NCBI GenBank assembly: GCA_903858815.1
Contig: CAIOKE010000133.1
Span: forward strand, 310,001-374,000
Length of the DNA: 64,000 nt
Direction of reading: 5' to 3'
Origin: an uncultured Planctomycetaceae bacterium
GTDB taxonomy: Bacteria > Planctomycetota > Planctomycetia > Planctomycetales > Planctomycetaceae
The position numbers and the translations under genes were made by a program. The notes under the pieces were generated by a model that had not been told where the DNA came from, made no database searches, and saw only the letters and a program-made list of their open reading frames with translations. Below, piece by piece: positions 53,167-61,637 of this stretch; the first letter of the stretch is position 1; each line of letters starts with the position of its first letter.

Positions 53167-54006
53167 ATGAAGTCACACATGATCCGTTCTGCTGTCACTG
53201 TCTGTCTGGTCGAGCAGGCTCGCCGTGGCCCGTTCGTATTTCATCAGGACCTGCAGGCAGCCTGCACTGCCGCCACTCACCTCGGCTTTGACGCCATTGA
53301 ACTTTTTGCACCTTCGGCCGAACACATTCGCCAGCTTCCGCTGCGCAGGCTCCTCGCAACTCATGGTCTGGGCCTCGCTGCTGCCGGTACCGGGGCCGGT
53401 ATGCTGATTCATCAGTTGTCACTGTGCGATGCTGACCCGGCCCGCAGACGCCAGGCGGAACAGTTCATCGCAGACATTATCGACGTTGCCGCTGAGTTTC
53501 AGGCGCCCGCGATCATCGGCTCAATGCAGGGACGATGGAATGATCAGACAGATCGCACCACAGCCCTCTCTATGCTTTCAGAATCGCTTGGTCGCCTTGG
53601 TAATCGTGCTGCACAGGCCGGAACAATACTGCTCTATGAACCCCTGAATCGCTACGAAACCAATCTCTGTACAACCTTGCAGCAGGGCTGTGAGCTGATT
53701 GCACAGTGTGGCTCCACGGCCGTTCGACTTCTGGCAGATCTGTTCCACATGAATATCGAAGAAGCTTCTCTGCACAGCGCCCTGCTTGCAGCCGGCTCTG
53801 CCGTCGGACATCTGCACTTCGTTGACTCCAACCGCCAGGCAGCCGGGCTGGGGCATATTGACTTCACTCCGATTGCCGCAGCGCTGAAACAGATGCAATG
53901 GCAGGGCTACGCTTCAGCCGAAGCATTCCCGCTGCCCGATTCTCAGATTGCTGCCGAACAGACAATTCAGACGTGGAGACGCCTGTTTGGTCAGTCAGCC
54001 GACTGA
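53167..54006 (+). CDS. Sugar phosphate isomerase/epimerase (xylose isomerase-like TIM barrel)
   Basis: A 279-residue TIM-barrel protein of the COG1082 group. Metal-site residues are likely in 'LLYEPLNRYETNLC' (Glu), 'LLADLFHMNIEE' (Asp, His), 'GHLHFVDSNRQAAGLGHIDF' (His) and 'YASAEAFPL' (Glu), as in D-tagatose 3-epimerase and hydroxypyruvate isomerase. The sugar is unknown. The start may be 53167 or 53179. It sits directly after the Rrf2 gene. The stop codon region overlaps the end of the convergent nagA by 16 bases, which is tight even for this genome. Confidence 0.9.
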   Translation: MKSHMIRSAVTVCLVEQARRGPFVFHQDLQAACTAATHLGFDAIELFAPSAEHIRQLPLRRLLATHGLGLAAAGTGAGMLIHQLSLCDADPARRRQAEQFIADIIDVAAEFQAPAIIGSMQGRWNDQTDRTTALSMLSESLGRLGNRAAQAGTILLYEPLNRYETNLCTTLQQGCELIAQCGSTAVRLLADLFHMNIEEASLHSALLAAGSAVGHLHFVDSNRQAAGLGHIDFTPIAAALKQMQWQGYASAEAFPLPDSQIAAEQTIQTWRRLFGQSAD

Positions 54007-55193
54007 TGCATCAGCCGTCCACCGACGAACACACGGCGAATCTGCAGACGCCGATTCAGAACCAGCACATCAGCCTGCTTACCTGCTTCCAGACTGCCCG
54101 TCTTCCGCTGCAACCCAGCACGCTCAGCCGGCGTCAATGACGCCATCCGCACCACTGCCGGCAGTCCTGCCGTCGTATTCGCGTGCATTTGCCGCACCAT
54201 GTGATCCATCCCCACAATGGCACTTGCCAGTCCACCACCACTGGCCCGGCCCACTTTTCCATCACTGCTGAATGGTGTCCCCGACTGCTGATGACCAAAG
54301 ATGTAATCCCCCGGCGGCATATCAAGCGCACGATTACAGTCCGTCACCAGACACAAGCGGTCCGGCCCCTTCATACGATATGCAAACTCCAGCAGCTCAG
54401 GAGACAGATGACAGCCATCCGCGATGACCTCTGTACTCATCTCCCGTTCCATCAGTACAAACTCTGCCATGCTGCCCTGCATGGGAGTTCCCAGACGCTG
54501 ACGAATCGATGGCACGGAACTCATGGCACACCAGAAGTGATCAACGTGCCGCATGCCAGCCCTGAAGGCCAGACGCATCTCAGTCCAGCTGGCATTTGAA
54601 TGACCACAGGTTACAAGACAGCGCCGACGACGGGCCGCTCGATAGAATTCCACGGCCCCAGGCAGTTCTGCAGCACACGTTGCTACCCTGACAAGTCCCG
54701 ACTGAAAGTAACGCTCAAACTCGACAGATTCCGGAGCACGACACGCTGCTCGGTCATGACATCCAGATTTTTCTGCCGCAAAATACGGACCATAAAGATG
54801 CACACCGCCAATCGTCGAGAATCCGTCATTACGCTTCTGCAGGTCCGCAGCAGCACGACACGCATCGATCATTTCCAGCAACAGCGCAGGCCCGGCCGTT
54901 GTCGTCGTCGGAAAAATCGTCGTGGTGCCATGCCGCAGATGAGCAGCACAACCACGCATCACCGCATCAGCCGTACTGTCCATGAAGTCTGCCCCGGCAC
55001 CTCCATGCACATGCAGATCCACATACCCCGGTGCTATGTAGCCTCCAGCCGCATCCTCCAGCTGCAGCCCACGCCTTACACGACGCTCCGGACCAGCATA
55101 GCTGAGCCTGCCGGATTCCCACAGCACCATCCCGCTACTGATCAATCGATCGGGCAGAATGACCGTCCCATTGATCACACCAGTCAGACTCAT
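53991..55193 (-). CDS. nagA: N-acetylglucosamine-6-phosphate deacetylase
   Basis: A 400-residue amidohydrolase that removes acetate from GlcNAc-6-phosphate for amino-sugar use or cell-wall recycling. Motifs: 'APGYVDLHVHGGAGADFMDS', 'GVHLYGPYFAAEKSGCH', 'LVTCGHSNAS', 'HVDHFWCAMSS' (the usual HLFNAM is HFWCAM here), and 'LVTDCNRALDMPPGDYIFG' (Asp of VTDA). The start ATG overlaps the valS stop (ATGA), indicating coupled translation. The 3' end overlaps the convergent isomerase gene. Some specificity difference from E. coli NagA is possible because of the HFWCAM change. Confidence 0.88.
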   Translation of the reverse strand: MSLTGVINGTVILPDRLISSGMVLWESGRLSYAGPERRVRRGLQLEDAAGGYIAPGYVDLHVHGGAGADFMDSTADAVMRGCAAHLRHGTTTIFPTTTTAGPALLLEMIDACRAAADLQKRNDGFSTIGGVHLYGPYFAAEKSGCHDRAACRAPESVEFERYFQSGLVRVATCAAELPGAVEFYRAARRRRCLVTCGHSNASWTEMRLAFRAGMRHVDHFWCAMSSVPSIRQRLGTPMQGSMAEFVLMEREMSTEVIADGCHLSPELLEFAYRMKGPDRLCLVTDCNRALDMPPGDYIFGHQQSGTPFSSDGKVGRASGGGLASAIVGMDHMVRQMHANTTAGLPAVVRMASLTPAERAGLQRKTGSLEAGKQADVLVLNRRLQIRRVFVGGRLMHQSAD

Positions 55194-58100
55194 GACAGAT
55201 CCGCGATAATGCGTTCAGCTGCAGTCAGCTGAGAACGCAGATTGTCCAGAGTTTCCCGAATTTCCGCTACAACCTTTTCAGGAGCCTTGGCGAGAAACCC
55301 GGGATTCGCCAGCTTGGCCTCATGCCCACGAATGAATCCTCGCACCTTTTCTGCCTCACGGCTCTGACGAGCCAGTTCAGCTTCACGATCTATCAGACCC
55401 TCCAGAGGAATGTAGCCTTCAGCATCCCCCAGTGAGAACCCCGCCGCACCTTTCGGACGACTGATGTCCAGACCAGCAGCTTCCAGCATGGTGCGAGCAA
55501 GAAAATCGAATTGCGCAGCGACCGACTGCAGCTGCTCCGCCACTCCCGGATCACACTTCATGAACAGCTTCAGCTGAGCCGTTGGCGAAATGCCATAAAC
55601 CGAACGCACGTTACGAACAGCCGCAATCGTCTGCTGCAGACGCTCGAAGCGTTGCTCCAGCACCTCGTCAATTCGCTCCAGCTGCGCCTGCGGCCAGCTT
55701 GCAATCATCACCGAAGTACTGCCCGCAGCCGGTTCAGCAAGCCCCCGCAATGGAGCAACCTCGTTCAACTTGTGCCACAGCTCTTCTGTGATGAACGGAG
55801 CAAATGGATGCAGCAGTCGCAGCAGTGCGTCCACAACAACCACCAGACAACGCTGCGCCACACACCGCTGCTCCGCACTGCGGAAACGCGGTTTCAGCAT
55901 CTCCAGATACCAGTCACAGAATTCATTCCAGGTGAATTCACGAACAGCTCTTGTCGCCTGATCAAACTGATAACGCTCCAGCATCCGGGTAACGTCACGA
56001 ACCGTCGTGGCCAGCCGACTGAAGATCCAGCGATCTTCCACCTGCAACTGCTGCTCACTGACTGCTCCCGCCTCATACCCCTCCAGATTCATGAACGCAA
56101 AGCGACAGGCATTCCACAGTTTATTGCAGAAATTACGGCCATAGTCGAATCGTTCGCTGACAATCCGCGCCACCGCCGCATCGGGATCCGGAGTAAACCA
56201 CGGACTGGGAAACTGGAATGACTTCCGACAGCGACTGCACGTGATCGACGGATTCGGACCTCCCAGCGGTTTCAGTTCCTGATGCTCCTTTGTCTGAGGA
56301 GTCACCGTCTGACAGTGCGGACACTCATACCCCACCGGCAAACGCACGTCCTGCGTCTCTCCACACAAGGATGCTATCGTGAATCGCACCGCATCCGTAC
56401 CGTACTTTTCAATCAGCTCCAGGGGATCTACGCCGTTGCCCCTCGACTTCGACATGGTCTGCCCCAGACCGTCAAGAATCTTGGGATGGATATAGACGTG
56501 CCGAAACGGCACATCTCCCATGTTGTAAAGCCCCGTCAGCACCATGCGAGCAACCCACAGCGTGATGATGTCACGTGATGTCACCAGCACCGATCCCGGA
56601 TAAAAATACTTCAGTACACGGTTGCCGGTCGCCTTCTGTGCCTGCGCCTGAGTCGTCGTTGGGGGGTCATGCTGCAGGTCCGGCCAGCCCAGAGTGGCGT
56701 GCGGCCACAATGCCGAACTGAACCATGTATCCAGCACGTCCTCATCCTGCACAAATCCAGCAGACTCCAGTCGACGCTCCAGATCTTCGCACCCGGCATC
56801 CACACAGCACAGAATCAACTCCTGCCCCGACTGCAGCCCCGGAGCCAGCCGGATCGCCAGACGTCCCTGCAACTCAGCCGGCAGACGTATCGTCCCCTCG
56901 GAAGTCAGCTCAGCACCGAATTCCCCCAACGCCTTGAGACGATCGCCACCCTCTCCAGCCGGCTGCGACCAGACCGGAATTCGATGGCCCCACCAGAGCT
57001 GCCGACTGATACACCAGTCCCGCTTTTCAGCCAGCCAGTCCACATAAGTTCGAGTATAACGCTGCGGAAAGAAACGCACTCGACCGTCTTCCACTGCATC
57101 GATCGCGTCCTGAGCCAGACGGTCCATCTTCACAAACCACTGATCACTGAGATACGGCTCAATCGCTGTCTTGCTGCGATCGCTGTGCATCAGAGGGATC
57201 ACACGATCTTCGACCTTCTCCAGATGTCCAAGAGCCTCCATGCGAGCGACAACGCGTTTGCGAGCCTCAAAGCGATCCAGCCCCGCATACTCGCCACCAG
57301 CCGCGTTGATTGTGCCATCCGGATTCAGAATGTTGATCATCGGCAGACCATGCCGCAGCCCGCAGGCATAGTCATTCGGGTCATGCGCCGGAGTCACCTT
57401 GACAACACCAGTCCCCAGAGTTCTGTCCGCCAGCAGACCATCCGCGATGATCGGAATACAGCGGTCAATGACCGGAATGCGAACCAGTTGACCAACCAGA
57501 TCCGCATACCGCTCATCCGCTGGATGCACACAGACAGCGGCATCCCCCAGCATCGTTTCAGGTCGAGTCGTGGAAAAACTGATGCTGCGACCAACAGGCT
57601 GCCCCTGCTGATCCACCACCGGATAATTCATCGTCCAGAAATGCCCCGCTACATCCTCGTGAAACACTTCATCGTCCGCCACCGCCGTCTGAAGATACGT
57701 GTCCCAGTTCACCAGCCTCTTGCCGCGATATACAAGGCCATCGTCAAACATACGAAAGAATGTTCGACGCACGGCGCGACTGCAGACCTCGTCAAGCGTA
57801 AATCGCACCCGACGCCAGTCACAGCTGGAACCAATCTGCTTCAGCTGATTCAGAATCCGAGCTTCGTAGTCGTCCTTCCACTTCCAGATGCGGCTGACCA
57901 GTGCTGCCCGGCCAATGTCATGCCGAGTCAACCCCTCCTCCTCCAGCATCCGACGCTCAACGACAGCCTGCGTCGCAATACCAGCATGATCCGTACCAGG
58001 CATCCACAGCGCTGAATACCCCTGCATACGACGCCAGCGAGTCAACAGGTCCTGAACCGTTCCATTCAGACAGTGCCCCATGTGCAGGGCCCCCGTCACA

Positions 58101-58240
58101 TTCGGAAGCGGAATCATAATTGTGTGCTGCTGCCGCGCCGGATCCGGCTCAGCATCACACAGTCCCCGCGAAAGCCAGTATTCAACCCACCGCGTTTGTG
58201 CGGCCTGGGAGTCATATGTTTTGGGAAGTTCAGAAGCCAT
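55190..58240 (-). CDS. valS: Valine--tRNA ligase
   Basis: A 1016-residue class I aminoacyl-tRNA synthetase. The signature HMGH is at residues 53-56 ('ALHMGHCLNGTVQD') and KMSKS reads 'TMSKSRGNGVDP' near residue 594. The editing (CP1) domain includes 'GRSISFSTTRPETMLGDAAVCVHP' (in part). Between KMSKS and the anticodon-binding domain is an insertion with CPHC (about 638-642) and CSRC (about 667-670), a probable zinc ribbon not seen in E. coli ValRS as far as I know. The C-terminal coiled-coil arm ('REAELARQSREAEKVRGF') is present. Total length is somewhat above 950. nagA follows with a 4-base overlap. Confidence 0.97.
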   Translation of the reverse strand: MASELPKTYDSQAAQTRWVEYWLSRGLCDAEPDPARQQHTIMIPLPNVTGALHMGHCLNGTVQDLLTRWRRMQGYSALWMPGTDHAGIATQAVVERRMLEEEGLTRHDIGRAALVSRIWKWKDDYEARILNQLKQIGSSCDWRRVRFTLDEVCSRAVRRTFFRMFDDGLVYRGKRLVNWDTYLQTAVADDEVFHEDVAGHFWTMNYPVVDQQGQPVGRSISFSTTRPETMLGDAAVCVHPADERYADLVGQLVRIPVIDRCIPIIADGLLADRTLGTGVVKVTPAHDPNDYACGLRHGLPMINILNPDGTINAAGGEYAGLDRFEARKRVVARMEALGHLEKVEDRVIPLMHSDRSKTAIEPYLSDQWFVKMDRLAQDAIDAVEDGRVRFFPQRYTRTYVDWLAEKRDWCISRQLWWGHRIPVWSQPAGEGGDRLKALGEFGAELTSEGTIRLPAELQGRLAIRLAPGLQSGQELILCCVDAGCEDLERRLESAGFVQDEDVLDTWFSSALWPHATLGWPDLQHDPPTTTQAQAQKATGNRVLKYFYPGSVLVTSRDIITLWVARMVLTGLYNMGDVPFRHVYIHPKILDGLGQTMSKSRGNGVDPLELIEKYGTDAVRFTIASLCGETQDVRLPVGYECPHCQTVTPQTKEHQELKPLGGPNPSITCSRCRKSFQFPSPWFTPDPDAAVARIVSERFDYGRNFCNKLWNACRFAFMNLEGYEAGAVSEQQLQVEDRWIFSRLATTVRDVTRMLERYQFDQATRAVREFTWNEFCDWYLEMLKPRFRSAEQRCVAQRCLVVVVDALLRLLHPFAPFITEELWHKLNEVAPLRGLAEPAAGSTSVMIASWPQAQLERIDEVLEQRFERLQQTIAAVRNVRSVYGISPTAQLKLFMKCDPGVAEQLQSVAAQFDFLARTMLEAAGLDISRPKGAAGFSLGDAEGYIPLEGLIDREAELARQSREAEKVRGFIRGHEAKLANPGFLAKAPEKVVAEIRETLDNLRSQLTAAERIIADLS

Positions 58241-58372
58241 GGGATAAAACAGGATCCAAAACAGATTGCCACGGTCAGAAAACAGAAATCAGCAGCCCGT
58301 CAGCAGCTGCAGGCATTGCTGCCCCACAGAGTACCAGTTTCAGTGCAAATCTGCAGCGCACACTCCCGCACC

Positions 58373-59518
58373 TCAACCGGATTCCCCCGGTCTGCGCCGG
58401 TCTGAAACGATTTTTTCGTACAGTTCAAGGGTTTTTCGCTGCATTTCCGACAACTCAAGCTCAGCTGGAAACGGCCCGGGAACCAGCAGCCCCCCCAGCA
58501 CCCGCCGAACCCGCTCAAACAATTCCCCCCGGTCCCCCGGCCGCACCAAACCGCATGAAAAAATGCGTCTCAGCAACTCCCCTGCCCCGCCATGGTCATA
58601 CCCCACGACCGGTACGCCCGTCGCCAATGCCTCCGCAGTCGTCAGGCTGAATGATTCCGGACTGCGGGACAGCGACAACACGACATCCACCCCCGCGTAG
58701 ATCGATTCAAGATCCTCACGCAGACCAGGAAAGACAAGGCAGTCTGACACCCGCAGCGCTGCCGCCAGACTCTGCAACTCTGACACATAATGTTCCCGCC
58801 CGGATGTATTGCCGGGACAGAGTGCCTGAACCTCCACACCCGACGCGCGCAGATCCGCCAGCAGACGAATCAGATCCACATGCCCCTTGCCACGCGACAG
58901 ACGTCCCGGCAGCAGCAACAGAAAACGACCGATCGCCTCCGGGTGCTCTCGCAGATACTCAGCCCGCCAGCCATCCGACTGTGGCCAGCGACGAGAAAAT
59001 CGTTGACTGTCTACACCGCGGTAAATCACCACCACACCCGCGGTCTGCTGCCCACCGGCCATCACCCGCAGATGCTCTCGCACACACTCGGAAACAGCCA
59101 CGACACGAGTTGCCCGCAACATAATACGGCTGTAATAACCGAGCGAATTCAAACCATGTACCGTATGCACAAACAGCGGACGCTGACGTGCTGGCATTAA
59201 ACGCAGGACAAACCACAGACACCACGCCGGCAGCCTTGAGTGCACATCCACCACATCTACCCGCTCACTCAACAGCAGTCGCCGCAACTGCAGAATGGAA
59301 CGAAACCACTGCAGCGACTTCATTCCACAGTGCAGTCGCACTGTTTCTGCACCAGCCACCCGCAAATGCGACTCCAGTCGCCCCCCCGCTGATCCCACAA
59401 GCACTCGGTGCCCCGCACACACCAGAGCACGGCTCTGCTCCAGCACACACACCTCGGCACCGCCCGAATCCATCGCGGGAATCAGTTGCAATACCGTCAT
59501 CCGCTCCCGCTGACTCAT
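58373..59518 (-). CDS. Glycosyltransferase family 4 (GT-B) protein
   Basis: A 381-residue GT-B glycosyltransferase. The start at 59518 (or 59500, with GGGAG close by) is chosen over 59668, whose extra part is Cys-rich and unrelated. N-terminal domain: 'TVLQLIPAMDSGGAEVCVLE' and 'VDVVDVHSRLPAWCLWFVL'; C-terminal donor domain: 'LLPGRLSRGKGHVDLIRLLA', 'ALCPGNTSGRE', 'VFPGLREDLESIYAGVDVVLS' and 'PESFSLTTAEALATGVPVVGY' (parts). It probably acts on envelope polysaccharide. It is downstream of valS with a 132-base gap, on the same strand. Confidence 0.9.
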   Translation of the reverse strand: MSQRERMTVLQLIPAMDSGGAEVCVLEQSRALVCAGHRVLVGSAGGRLESHLRVAGAETVRLHCGMKSLQWFRSILQLRRLLLSERVDVVDVHSRLPAWCLWFVLRLMPARQRPLFVHTVHGLNSLGYYSRIMLRATRVVAVSECVREHLRVMAGGQQTAGVVVIYRGVDSQRFSRRWPQSDGWRAEYLREHPEAIGRFLLLLPGRLSRGKGHVDLIRLLADLRASGVEVQALCPGNTSGREHYVSELQSLAAALRVSDCLVFPGLREDLESIYAGVDVVLSLSRSPESFSLTTAEALATGVPVVGYDHGGAGELLRRIFSCGLVRPGDRGELFERVRRVLGGLLVPGPFPAELELSEMQRKTLELYEKIVSDRRRPGESG

Positions 59519-59701
59519 GGCTGACCCGCAACAACATCCTGTTTTGACACAAATCCCCAGCCCACCGTTTGCTCGACCGCGGCATGTGCTGATAACTTCA
59601 ACACAATCAGGAGACATGCGTGCCTCAAGGCAAGCGACACACCACATGCGACCGTCAGCAAACACCACTCACATCGGCCAATTCCCGCACTGGTATCGAG
59701 A

Positions 59702-61450
59702 ATGCCCCCCATGAGCAGAATACCCACCTCAGGAACCCATGCACAGCCCAGACTGCCTGCCTGCACCAGACTGCAGCCCTGCGCCCTGCCCCTGCTGCTG
59801 CTGCTGGCAGCGTTGCTCCTCGCACAGCCCGCATTTGCTCAGGATCCGTCCGCCGCCAAACCCACCTTTAACCCCGCCCCGGTCGTCGAACAGCACCAGA
59901 TGATACCCGTGCGGGATGGACTTAAACTCTCGGCATGGCTGTACTTTCCACCGGGTGACGGGCCGTGGCCGGTGCTGTTCGAACAGCGATATGCGGACAT
60001 CCGCGGCGAAGGCACTCGGCGAGCAGCCACCGCACTGGCATCAGCCGGCTATGTCGTCGCGATGGTTAACTATCGTGGTACATGGCAGTCAGAAGGTCGC
60101 TGGCAGGGCTATCGCGCACTCGGCTGGGGAACACTCAAAGACGGCTACGATGTCTGCGAATGGCTTGGAACACAGTCATGGAGCACCGGCAAGGTCGGTA
60201 CTTTCGGGTCTTCTCAGGCCGGTTATGCTCAGAACTTTCTTGCAGTCACACAACCCCCACACCTCGCTGCACAGTACATGGTTGACACCGGACTCAGCCT
60301 GTTTCATGAAGGCTACCGGATCGGTGGAACTGCACGACCTCAGCGTTTCCGGTCACTCGCTCAGGTCTGCCGTGAACCCGCTGACAATGACCTGCTGCTC
60401 AACGAATGGCTGCAGCATCCCACCTATGACGACTACTGGCGAGCTGAAGACTGCTCTCTGCACTTCGACCGCATGAATGTCCCCTGCTTCACCATCGGCA
60501 GCTGGTACGACTTCATGAATCAGGGATCTATCGCCAGCTTTCAGGGGCGACAGCATCATGGCGGTGCCGGATCACGCGGACGGCAACAGCTGATCATCGG
60601 TCCGTGGCTTCACGGTCGACTCAATAAAGGCGCGCAGAATGGCCAGCTCAGATACCCTGAAAACGCAGCGTGGCCCGAACAGCAGCATATGATCCGCTGG
60701 TTCGATCGCTGGCTGAAAGGACAACAGAACGGAGTCGACGCCGAACCAACGGTTCGCTACTTCGTTATGGGCGCCGTCGACGAACCGAATGCTCCCGGAA
60801 ACATCTGGCGCGAAGGTGCCGACTTTCCTCCACACAGCGACACCGTCCCACTCTACATGCGCGACTCAGGACAACTCAACCTGCAGCCCCCCGATCAACC
60901 GGAAAGTGCCACCTCATGGCTCAGTGACCCTCTGCATCCCTGCGAAATCCCAGGCACAGCATTTCCCGGTGCAGCAGATGCACGCAGCTTCGAACAACAA
61001 CCTGAAGTGCGCACATTCACCACCGAAATTCTCACTGAACCTGTGGAATGGACCGGCAGAGTCAAAGCTGAACTCTGGCTCGCCTCCACCGCGCCGGATA
61101 CCGATGTCATCGTTCGCGTCAGTGATGTCTATCCCGATGGTCGCTCAATCCTCATCATCGATTACCCGTGGCGACTGCGCTACCGCGAAGGACTGGATCA
61201 GGAAGTCCTGCTGCAGCCCGGAGAAATTGTACCCGTCCGCTTCGATGTTGGCTGGATCAGCCAGATCTTCAACCGTGGCCACAGGATTCGGGTGACTGTC
61301 GCCAGCACGGGAGCCCCACTCTACGAACCCAATCCGCAGAATGGCAAAGCCTTGACCCTCGACATGCCCTCGGATGCCTCGGCCGCCACCAACACACTTT
61401 TCCACAACAGGACTCATGCGTCCAGAATTCTGGCTCCGGTGATTCGATAA
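59702..61450 (+). CDS. CocE/NonD family (X-Pro dipeptidyl-peptidase S15-like) hydrolase
   Basis: A 582-residue exported serine hydrolase. A long basic N-terminus precedes a hydrophobic signal ('LPLLLLLAALLLAQPAFAQ'). The alpha/beta core has 'MIPVRDGLKLSAWLYFPP', 'YVVAMVNYRGTWQSEG', the nucleophile elbow 'GTFGSSQAGYAQNFL', and 'WLHGRLNKG' with the likely His. The C-terminal jelly-roll domain ('RVKAELWLASTAPDTDVIVRVSDV' in part) is the S15/CocE C-terminal domain. The family includes acylases and peptidases; the substrate is not clear. The gene is divergent from the glycosyltransferase and 187 bases before mnmG. Confidence 0.9.
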   Translation: MPPMSRIPTSGTHAQPRLPACTRLQPCALPLLLLLAALLLAQPAFAQDPSAAKPTFNPAPVVEQHQMIPVRDGLKLSAWLYFPPGDGPWPVLFEQRYADIRGEGTRRAATALASAGYVVAMVNYRGTWQSEGRWQGYRALGWGTLKDGYDVCEWLGTQSWSTGKVGTFGSSQAGYAQNFLAVTQPPHLAAQYMVDTGLSLFHEGYRIGGTARPQRFRSLAQVCREPADNDLLLNEWLQHPTYDDYWRAEDCSLHFDRMNVPCFTIGSWYDFMNQGSIASFQGRQHHGGAGSRGRQQLIIGPWLHGRLNKGAQNGQLRYPENAAWPEQQHMIRWFDRWLKGQQNGVDAEPTVRYFVMGAVDEPNAPGNIWREGADFPPHSDTVPLYMRDSGQLNLQPPDQPESATSWLSDPLHPCEIPGTAFPGAADARSFEQQPEVRTFTTEILTEPVEWTGRVKAELWLASTAPDTDVIVRVSDVYPDGRSILIIDYPWRLRYREGLDQEVLLQPGEIVPVRFDVGWISQIFNRGHRIRVTVASTGAPLYEPNPQNGKALTLDMPSDASAATNTLFHNRTHASRILAPVIR

Positions 61451-61637
61451 AACAACCTTCAACAGGACCACCAGCCCCGGTTCAGAAATGGTTCTGCAGA
61501 TCGCGCACAGATGAGAAACGTGCGTGATCGTCCGCCAGGACTGGCAACTGACGGTCGATAATGGGGATAGTGATTACGGAGTCCCACGCGCAGTGCAGCC
61601 TGCGTCTGGCTGGCAGTCCGTCGTGTAAGGGCCGAAA

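Noticed and set aside
56669-58015. 448-residue open frame on the plus strand
   Set aside because: Complete shadow of valS; the composition is of an antisense frame and there is no ribosome site.
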